Origin: CAMCQY01 sp044370415
GTDB taxonomy: Bacteria; Planctomycetota; Planctomycetia; Pirellulales; UBA1268
NCBI GenBank assembly: GCA_044370415.1
Contig: JBILVO010000054.1
Location: 1 to 23,008, forward strand
Length of the DNA: 23,008 bases
Reading direction: 5' to 3'
The position numbers and the translations under genes are program-made. The notes beneath the pieces are model-generated. The model ran no database searches. It was not told the DNA's origin and saw only the letters and a list, made by a program, of their open reading frames with translations. How positions within the stretch are numbered: the first letter of the stretch is position 1; every line of letters starts with the position of its first letter. Positions 1-5,594 of the stretch are shown here, one piece after another.

Positions 1-78
1 TTCACGGCGGAGGCCGAGATCGACGCCGCGGCCGACCGCATTGCCGCCGGCGTTGCCCGGCTGCGGAAGCTCGCGTAG
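1..78 (+). CDS. Cysteine desulfurase (NifS/IscS-like), C-terminal end only
   Basis: Only the last 25 codons and a TAG stop are in the window. The peptide FTAEAEIDAAADRIAAGVAR followed by LRKLA matches the usual end of NifS/IscS-type class V aminotransferases, where a 'tteeEid' motif precedes the last amphipathic helix. Such enzymes take sulfur from cysteine for Fe-S cluster building. The next gene is an A-type Fe-S carrier, which supports this reading. The catalytic Cys and PLP Lys lie outside the window, so the call rests on a short tail and on context. Confidence 0.6.
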   Translation, partial: FTAEAEIDAAADRIAAGVARLRKLA

Positions 79-150
79 CGGGACAGCACGGCCGAGAATC
101 GGCTTTGCCTCCGCAGGGCAGGGGGATAGACTTGAGGGTGTCGAAGGACC

Positions 151-173
151 TCGGGCCCCGGGCTCGGGCCCGA
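151..173 (+). terminator. GC-rich hairpin between cysteine desulfurase and Fe-S carrier genes
   Basis: TCGGGCCC (151-158) and GGGCCCGA (166-173) form a perfect 8-bp stem around a 7-nt loop. No T-tract follows, so it could be a weak terminator, an attenuator or an mRNA-stability hairpin. It lies 73 nt after the upstream stop and 46 nt before the carrier start. Confidence 0.3.
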
Positions 174-177
174 CGTC

Positions 178-189
178 AACTAAATAGTC
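178..189 (+). promoter_or_regulatory. AT-rich dyad ahead of the Fe-S carrier gene, possible Rrf2/IscR-type site
   Basis: AACTAAATAGTC is an AT-rich island in very GC-rich DNA, with ACT and AGT arms around a short A/T core. It vaguely resembles the core of IscR type 1 sites (GACT-N5-AGTC), but the spacer is one base shorter and the flanks do not match. It may equally be a -10-like element. This is a weak suggestion, based on pattern and on the downstream gene's role. Confidence 0.18.
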
Positions 190-203
190 CCCGATGCTGC
201 AGC

Positions 204-210
204 AGGAGGA
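204..210 (+). promoter_or_regulatory. Shine-Dalgarno sequence of the Fe-S carrier gene
   Basis: AGGAGGA lies 9 nt before the ATG at 220. It is one of the strongest ribosome binding sites in the window and fixes the start of the Fe-S carrier gene. Confidence 0.8.
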
Positions 211-219
211 GTCGTCCCC

Positions 220-552
220 ATGTCGGTCATGCTCACGGAAAAAGCCGCCAGCGAAGTGAAGAAGATCATCTCCGAGCAGAAGCTCGATCCCTCGACAGTG
301 CTCCGCGTCGGCGTGGCCGGCGGCGGCTGCAGCGGGTTCCAGTACTCGCTCGGCTTCGACACCGCGTGGGATCCGAAGGCCGACTCCCGCAGCGAGCAGC
401 ATGGCGTGGCGGTCGTGGTCGACAAGAAGAGCGACCTCTTCCTCGACGGCACGACGCTCGACTTCCACGACAGCATCGAGAAGCGCGGGTTCACCTTCAA
501 CAACCCCAACGCCAAGAAGAGCTGCGGCTGCGGCAGTTCGTTCCAGGCCTGA
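220..552 (+). CDS. A-type iron-sulfur cluster carrier (IscA/SufA/HesB family)
   Basis: The product of 110 residues is the normal family length. It carries the three conserved cysteines of A-type carriers: Cys37 in GGGCSGFQY, and Cys102 and Cys104 in the C-terminal CGCGSSF. These ligate an Fe-S cluster or iron during transfer from the assembly scaffold to apo-proteins in the cytoplasm. The N-terminal part (MLTEKAASEVKKI) matches the usual first helix. The start is set by a strong Shine-Dalgarno sequence. Directly upstream is a probable cysteine desulfurase, the sulfur donor of the same pathway. Which A-type subclass it belongs to (IscA, SufA, ErpA) cannot be told from sequence alone. Confidence 0.93.
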   Translation: MSVMLTEKAASEVKKIISEQKLDPSTVLRVGVAGGGCSGFQYSLGFDTAWDPKADSRSEQHGVAVVVDKKSDLFLDGTTLDFHDSIEKRGFTFNNPNAKKSCGCGSSFQA

Positions 553-594
553 CCCCAGTCGCGGGCGGCTCACGACCCACGGACAGGAGGCCCG

Positions 595-1836
595 GTGGCT
601 GAGGAGAAGGTCCATATCGTCGGCATCGGCGATGATGGCGTGGAGGGCATGACCGCGCAGGCCCGCCGGCTCGTCGAGGCCGCCGATCTGCTGCTCGGCC
701 CCGAATCGTGCGTGCAGCTCCTGCCCGCCGGGCTGGCGGGCAGGCTCGTCGCCGCGTCGAACCTCGAGGAACTCGTCGAGAGGATCGAGGCCGCGGGCGC
801 GAAGCGGGTCGTGGTGCTGGCGTCGGGCGATCCGCTCTTCTACGGCACGGCCAGGTACGTCTGTGCCAAGCTGGGCAAGGAACGGTTCGAGGTCGTGCCG
901 CACGTCAGCAGCATGCAGCTGGCGTTCGCCCGCGTGAAAGAGTCGTGGGAGGAGGCCTTCCTCGCAAACCTGTCGGGCCAGTCGATCGAGCGGGTGATCG
1001 ACAAGATCCGCACGAGCGAGACGGTCGGGCTCTTCACGAGCGAGCAGTGGCCGCCGGCGGCGGTGGCGAAGGCGCTCCTCGAGGACGGCGTCGACTACTT
1101 CCAGGCCTACGTGTGCGAGAACCTCGGGTCGCCCGACGAGCGGGTGACGCAGGGAAGCCTCGCGGAGATCGCGAAGGAGTCGTTCGGCGGGCTCAACGTG
1201 ATGATCCTCGTGCGGAAGTCCCGCGTCGCTGACAAGCCGGGGCAGGTGGGCACGCGGCTCTTCGGCAATCCCGACGACTGCTTCCTGCAGTCGCGGCCGA
1301 AGCGGGGCCTGCTGACGCCGGCCGAGGTGCGGTCGCTCGCGCTCGCCGAACTGGGGCTGCGGCCGGAGAGCGTGGTCTGGGACGTGGGGGCCGGCAGCGG
1401 CTCCGTGGGGCTCGAGGCGGCGCGGATCGTCTGCAACGGCACCGTGCACGCGATCGAGATGGACCCCGACGACCACCACCTCATCATCGCCAATGCCCAG
1501 CGGTTCGGCGTGGCCAATCTCCACGCCGTGCTGGGAAGGGCCCCGGAGGCCTGGGCGAGCCTCGCCGATCCCGACGCGATCTACGTCGGCGGCAGCGGCC
1601 GCGACGTGTCGATGCTCGTCGAGGAGGCATGGAAGCGGCTCAAACCGGGCGGCCGACTGGTGACCGCCTGCAACAGCATCGAGAACCTGGCCGCGGTGCA
1701 CGCGATGCTGCGGTCCCGGTCGGGCGACGCGTCCTACTGGATGGTGAACATCGCCCGCGGCATCGAACAGATGGACCGCATCCGGTTCGAGTCGCTCAAC
1801 CCCACGTTCCTGATCGCGGCGACGAAGCCGGCGTAG
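595..1836 (+). CDS. cobL: Precorrin-6Y C5,15-methyltransferase (decarboxylating), CbiE-CbiT fusion
   Basis: This 413-residue protein has the two-domain architecture of CobL, which methylates precorrin-6Y (or its cobalt form) at C5 and C15 and decarboxylates the C12 acetate side chain in corrin-ring synthesis. Residues 5-210 are a tetrapyrrole methylase (CbiE) domain, with VHIVGIGDDG at 6-15 and the ASGDPLFYG loop at 76-84. Residues 237-410 are a CbiT-type class I methyltransferase, with GLLTPAEVRS at 238-247 and the SAM-binding motif WDVGAGSGS at 262-270. Translation starts at GTG 595, behind AGGAGG at 585-590. No other cobalamin gene is visible nearby, so the pathway must be scattered. The gene lies 42 nt after the Fe-S carrier and may be co-transcribed with it. 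Confidence 0.9.
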   Translation: MAEEKVHIVGIGDDGVEGMTAQARRLVEAADLLLGPESCVQLLPAGLAGRLVAASNLEELVERIEAAGAKRVVVLASGDPLFYGTARYVCAKLGKERFEVVPHVSSMQLAFARVKESWEEAFLANLSGQSIERVIDKIRTSETVGLFTSEQWPPAAVAKALLEDGVDYFQAYVCENLGSPDERVTQGSLAEIAKESFGGLNVMILVRKSRVADKPGQVGTRLFGNPDDCFLQSRPKRGLLTPAEVRSLALAELGLRPESVVWDVGAGSGSVGLEAARIVCNGTVHAIEMDPDDHHLIIANAQRFGVANLHAVLGRAPEAWASLADPDAIYVGGSGRDVSMLVEEAWKRLKPGGRLVTACNSIENLAAVHAMLRSRSGDASYWMVNIARGIEQMDRIRFESLNPTFLIAATKPA

Positions 1837-1863
1837 CCGGCGCAAGAACGTGGTGCGTGCCCC

Positions 1864-2592
1864 ATGAAGGACCTGCCGCCACCGCTGGACGTGATCGCGG
1901 TCGGCGCGCATCCCGACGACGTCGAGATCGGCTGCGGCGGCACGCTCGCGCTCCTGGCCGCGCAGGGGCATCGCGTGGGGATCGTCGACCTCACCGACGG
2001 CGAGCCCACGCCCCGCTCGAGCGGTCCGGCGGAGCGACTCGCTGAGGCCGCGGCCGCGGCCAAGGTGCTCGGCGTCCTCCACCGCGAGCAGCTCGGCTTC
2101 GCCAACCGTCGGCTCTTCGACGGCTTCGAGGTGCGGGTGGCCCTGGCGAAGGTGTTTCGCCGCTGGCGGCCCCGGCTCGTGCTCGGCCTCGGCGACAAGA
2201 CGCCGCTCGCCTCGCCCGACCACGCCCAGGCCGTGGCCATCACCGAGGCGGCGGTCTTCTACTCGCGGCTCACCAAGTGGGACGACACGTTCGACGGCCT
2301 GCCGGTCCACACCGTGCCGTCCTTCCTCACCTATTTTCTCTTGGCGGGCATGCCCGACGTGCCGCACGGCCACTGGCCGCTCGTCGTCGACATCGCGGGC
2401 CACCTCGAGTGCAAGCTGGAGGCCATCGCCTGCTATCGCTCACAGTTCCCGGCGGAGAAGGCCCACGTCTTTCCCCGCGTGCGGGCGCTGGCCGCCACGG
2501 CCGGAATGATGGGGGGCTGCGACGCGGGGGAGGTCCTGGCCTCGAGCCGGATGCCCTGTACGACCGACCCGATGCGGCTACTCTTTCCCTGA
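1864..2592 (+). CDS. PIG-L/LmbE family deacetylase (BshB1-like)
   Basis: The 242-residue protein starts with the family signature AHPDDVEIGCGG (His16, Asp18, Asp19). These residues bind the catalytic Zn in N-acetylglucosaminyl deacetylases such as BshB1, MshB and PIG-L. A second conserved block, SPDHAQA, supplies another metal-binding His. The fold type deacetylates GlcNAc conjugates in bacillithiol or mycothiol synthesis, or in glycan remodelling. The N-terminal half, with its VDLTDGEP block, is closest to the BshB1 group, but no BshA or BshC gene is visible, so the substrate is unknown. The ATG lies 27 nt after the cobL stop, with no good Shine-Dalgarno sequence. A strong hairpin follows the gene. 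Confidence 0.85.
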   Translation: MKDLPPPLDVIAVGAHPDDVEIGCGGTLALLAAQGHRVGIVDLTDGEPTPRSSGPAERLAEAAAAAKVLGVLHREQLGFANRRLFDGFEVRVALAKVFRRWRPRLVLGLGDKTPLASPDHAQAVAITEAAVFYSRLTKWDDTFDGLPVHTVPSFLTYFLLAGMPDVPHGHWPLVVDIAGHLECKLEAIACYRSQFPAEKAHVFPRVRALAATAGMMGGCDAGEVLASSRMPCTTDPMRLLFP

Positions 2593-2626
2593 TTGTCCCC
2601 TGAGCATCCCCTGACTGCCTCGTTCA

Positions 2627-2654
2627 CCGAGTGGCCTGAACGGCCACGCCTCGG
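2627..2654 (+). terminator. Hairpin after the PIG-L deacetylase gene
   Basis: TGGCC (2632-2636) pairs with GGCCA (2642-2646) around the loop TGAAC. CCGAG (2627-2631) pairs with CTCGG (2650-2654) across a CGC bulge. This gives about 10 GC-rich base pairs, placed 35 nt after the deacetylase stop and 57 nt before the next start. No strong T-tract follows directly, so intrinsic termination is only likely. Confidence 0.4.
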
Positions 2655-2710
2655 CTGACCGACCGCGACTATTTTCCGGCCGCGCTCCGCGGCACCCGTG
2701 CGGAGCCGCC

Positions 2711-3154
2711 ATGCATCAGTCTTCTGACGTCGTGAGCCGTGGCCGCCCGTGGATGAGGTCGGTTCTCGTCGCGGCCGGAGTCTACAACCTCGCGTGGGGC
2801 GGGCTCGCGGTGCTCGCGCCGGTGTGGTGCTTCCGCGTCGTGGGCATGGAGCCTCCGAACTACCCGGAGCTCTGGCAGTGCATCGGGATGATCGTCGGCG
2901 TCTACGGGATCGGCTACCTCGCCGCCGCCACCGATCCTCTGCGGCACTGGCCGATCACGCTCGTCGGGCTGCTCGGCAAGGTCTTCGGTCCGATCGGATT
3001 CGCCGGAGCGCTCCTCTCCGGAAGATTCCCGCTCGCCTTCGGCTGGAATATCCTCACGAACGACCTCATCTGGTGGCTGCCGTTCGCCGGCATCCTGCTG
3101 GCCGCCTGGCGGGAGCACCGCGGCGAGCGGGGGTCGGAGCCGAGGCATGGCTGA
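2711..3154 (+). CDS. Uncharacterised 4-TM membrane protein
   Basis: The product has 147 residues and four hydrophobic segments, at about 15-40, 54-73, 80-103 and 113-133. Features worth noting are NYPELWQCIGMIVGVYGIGY in the second segment, DPLRHWPITLVGLLGKVFGP before and in the third, and NDLIWWLPF in the fourth. These polar and aromatic residues inside membrane segments look like a conserved small-molecule or lipid-facing family. From memory, similar proteins occur widely in Bacteroidetes and Planctomycetes, with no proven function. GGAG at 2702-2705 precedes the ATG. The gene overlaps the next FAD oxidoreductase by 8 nt, which suggests translational coupling and a joint role in the inner membrane. 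Confidence 0.75.
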   Translation: MHQSSDVVSRGRPWMRSVLVAAGVYNLAWGGLAVLAPVWCFRVVGMEPPNYPELWQCIGMIVGVYGIGYLAAATDPLRHWPITLVGLLGKVFGPIGFAGALLSGRFPLAFGWNILTNDLIWWLPFAGILLAAWREHRGERGSEPRHG

Positions 3155-4253
3155 CGCGGGTGCCGCCGAAACGATGAGCCCTGATTGTGGAATCGACGCG
3201 GTGATCGTCGGGGCCGGCATTGCCGGACTCGTCGCCGCGGGAGAGCTTGCGCGGGCGGGGCGACGGGTGGTGGTGTTGGAAAAATCCCGCGGCGTCGGCG
3301 GCAGGATGGCGACCCGCCGCATCGGCGGCGCGATCTGCGACCATGGCGCGCAGTTCTTCACCGTCCGCGGCGCCGAGTTCGGTGGCATCGTCGCGGCGGC
3401 CGAGTCGGCCGGCGCGGTGACGACCTGGTGCGAGGGTTTTGGCCGCGCCGGATCGATCAACGCGGAGGTCGCCGCGGCGGCGGACGGCCACCCGCGGTGG
3501 CGGGGCGTCCGCGGCATGACAGATCTGCCGAAGCTCCTGGCGGCCGGGCTGCCGGCCGATCGCTGCATGATCCGCACCGCCGTCCGCGCGGCCTCGATCG
3601 GCGTCGCCGGGGGCCGGGTGCGGATCGCGGTCGAGCCCGGGGGGGAGGCTGCTTCTGCGGACGTGGTCGAGGCTGCGGCCGCGATCGTCACGTCTCCCGT
3701 GCCGCAGTCGCTGGATCTTTTCGCCGCCGGCGGCCTGCTCGGCGACTCTGGGGGCATCGATCATGTCGTGCGGCGGCAATTGGCCACGGTCGGCTACGAT
3801 CCCTGCTTCGCAGTCCTGCTCGTACTCGACCGGCCGAGCCTCGTGCCGCCGCCGGGGGCGATCCAGTGCGAGGGTGGCCCGGTGTCATGGATCGCCGACA
3901 ACATGCAGAAGGGCATCTCCAGCGTGCCGGCGCTCACGATCCACGCGTCGGGCGACTTCAGCCGCCGCCACTTCGACGATCCGCCTGACGACGTCGCGGC
4001 GCAGCTCATCGAGCGTGCGCGGCCCTGGATCGACGGCGACCCGGCCACGGCGATCGTCGAGCGGTCGCTGCACCGCTGGAAGTTCGCCCTGCCGACGACG
4101 ATCATTCCGGCACCGATGGTGGCCGCGATCGATGCGCCGCCGATCGTCTGCTGCGGCGACGCCTTCGGCGGCCCGCGGGTGGAGGGGGCGGCGGCGAGCG
4201 GCCTGGCCGCCGGCCGCTGGGTCGAGCGCAGACTCGCGACCGGCAGGGGCTGA
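3147..4253 (+). CDS. FAD/NAD(P)-dependent oxidoreductase, renalase-like
   Basis: This 368-residue flavoprotein has an N-terminal Rossmann FAD-binding motif, VGAGIAG (21-27), the ribose-binding Glu45 in VVVLEK, and the following GVGGRMATRR block (49-58), typical of renalase and amine-oxidase-type enzymes. DHGAQFFTVR is the renalase-like segment after it. The C-terminal CCGDAFGGPRVEGAAASG is the second FAD-contacting block, ending in the usual helix. It probably oxidises a reduced nicotinamide or lipid-like substrate at the membrane, but the substrate is unknown. The start at 3147 overlaps the upstream membrane-protein gene by 8 nt. A second in-frame ATG at 3174 would still keep the whole FAD motif. 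The downstream SDR remnant and second membrane protein form a likely module with it. Confidence 0.85.
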   Translation: MADAGAAETMSPDCGIDAVIVGAGIAGLVAAGELARAGRRVVVLEKSRGVGGRMATRRIGGAICDHGAQFFTVRGAEFGGIVAAAESAGAVTTWCEGFGRAGSINAEVAAAADGHPRWRGVRGMTDLPKLLAAGLPADRCMIRTAVRAASIGVAGGRVRIAVEPGGEAASADVVEAAAAIVTSPVPQSLDLFAAGGLLGDSGGIDHVVRRQLATVGYDPCFAVLLVLDRPSLVPPPGAIQCEGGPVSWIADNMQKGISSVPALTIHASGDFSRRHFDDPPDDVAAQLIERARPWIDGDPATAIVERSLHRWKFALPTTIIPAPMVAAIDAPPIVCCGDAFGGPRVEGAAASGLAAGRWVERRLATGRG

Positions 4254-4368
4254 TCCGGGAACGCCGGCGTGGCGGCCCGCGGGCTGGCGCCGTCGACGCT
4301 GATCACGGATGATCTGTCGGCTGCAGTCGAGTGATCACAGGGCTTTCGGATACCAGGTTGGCGAAGAC

Positions 4369-5076
4369 GTGGTGCAGACGGCAGTTGTGATCGGTGCGTC
4401 GTCCGGCATCGGCGCGGCCTTGGCGACTCGGGGATATACAGTCGGCATCGCGGCCCGACGCGTCGAATGGCTCCGGGGGGTGGCCGCTCGACACGAGCGG
4501 ATCACGGCCATCGCCGAGATCGATCTGCGAGACGTCGCGGCATCCCGTGATGCTGTCGCCGGCCTGATCGCCGCCCTGGGCGGCGTCGACCTGATCGTGA
4601 TCAGCGCCGGGGTGGGGAGCGAGAACCCCGGCCTCGAGTGGCCGCTCGAGGCGGAGACGATTGCCGTGAATGTGACGGGATTCACGAACATGGCCGGCGT
4701 GGCGATGAACCGCCTCGCCGCGAGTGGGCGGGCGCACCTCGTCGGCATCTCATCGATCGCGGCGATCCGTGGTCATGGAGAAGCGCCCGCCTAGGGGGCA
4801 TCGAAGGCCTTCGTCTCCAGCTATCTGCGGTCGCTGCGGCACAAGTGCGCGAAGCAGCGGCTGCCCATCTGCGTCACGGAGATTCAGCTGGGTTTCGTCG
4901 CCACGGCCATGGCCAAAGGCGACGGGTCGTTCTGGGTCGCCCCCGTCGATGGAGCGGCCCGCGAGATTCTCGCGGCGATCGACTCGCGGCAGCCGCACGC
5001 GTATGTGACGAGGCGGTGGCTGATCGTGGCCTGGACGCTGCGGCTTCTGCCCGAGTGGAGCTACAATCGCATGGGA
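4369..5076 (+). pseudogene. Short-chain dehydrogenase/reductase, inactivated by TAG at the catalytic Tyr
   Basis: One reading frame carries a classical SDR from VVIGASSGIG (the NAD(P)-binding TGxxxGIG-type loop) through ISAG and SSIAAIRG to YVTRRWLIVAW and LPEWSYNRMG. At 4792-4794 the frame reads EAPA-TAG-GASKAF. The stop replaces the Tyr of the YxxxK catalytic motif, and homology continues in the same frame afterwards. Other damage is visible. The helix after GIG seems about four residues short (GIGAALATRGY). The expected PGFVDT-like segment reads LGFVAT. There is no ATG, only GTG at 4369 or 4372. No stop follows where the protein should end, so the frame runs open to TGA at 5386-5388. It is probably a recently decayed member of the flanking module. 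A sequencing error at the Tyr codon is possible but would not explain the other losses. Confidence 0.8.
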
Positions 5077-5114
5077 ATCGAGCCCGGAGCAAAACTGTGC
5101 AGGAAGAGGATGGA

Positions 5115-5594
5115 ATGCAATCAGGAGCTGGGATGGTCGGCCGATGGAAGTGGGCAGACACCGTGCTGCGGTGGTCGCTGTGGATGGGCGTGGCCTACTT
5201 CTGCTGCATGGCGGTGGCACACTTCTTTGGGCTCAAGTATCCGCTGCTCTTCGTCTACTACGACGTGCCGTTCCACGCCTACCAGGACAAGATCATCTCC
5301 TTCGCCGTCGTGGCCTACGTCTGCCTGTTCGCGACCGCCGCACGGCACCCGGTCGCCGTGCCGGCAGCCCTGGTCGCGCTCGGCGTGACGGTCGCCGGAC
5401 TCGCGGCCGTGAATCTCTCGGATGCCCTCGCCTCTGTACTCGCAGGCCGGTCGACGTTTCCCTACTGGCTGCAGACCGGCCTCATCGGCGGCTATTTTCT
5501 CTGGCTGCTGGCCCTGTTCCTGCTGGGGCGGACGGGCGCGGCGGATCGCCGCGGCGACGATCAGGCTCATTCGGATCCGCCATCGGCGCGGTGA
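5115..5594 (+). CDS. Uncharacterised 4-TM membrane protein
   Basis: I take the start as ATG 5115, six nt after the purine-rich AGGAAGAGG (5101-5109); the open frame extends further upstream, but only as a shadow of the SDR. The 159-residue product has hydrophobic segments at about 18-40, 58-76, 79-100 and 117-138. Between the first two lies YYDVPFHAYQDKIISFAV, and VNLSDAL follows the third. These polar motifs look family-specific, but I know no function for them. The last 20 residues are charged and low in complexity, and their codons overlap the convergent esterase gene by 113 bp. It is probably the fourth member of the oxidoreductase module upstream. Confidence 0.72.
   Translation: MQSGAGMVGRWKWADTVLRWSLWMGVAYFCCMAVAHFFGLKYPLLFVYYDVPFHAYQDKIISFAVVAYVCLFATAARHPVAVPAALVALGVTVAGLAAVNLSDALASVLAGRSTFPYWLQTGLIGGYFLWLLALFLLGRTGAADRRGDDQAHSDPPSAR

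Noticed and set aside
2669..3757. Minus-strand open frame of 362 codons opposite the first 4-TM protein and the FAD enzyme
   Set aside because: Low-complexity Ala/Pro/Ser/Arg product, opposite two supported genes.
4792..4794. TAG as a pyrrolysine or other recoded codon in the SDR
   Set aside because: No pyl genes or recoding element are visible, and other decay marks in the same gene point to pseudogenization.
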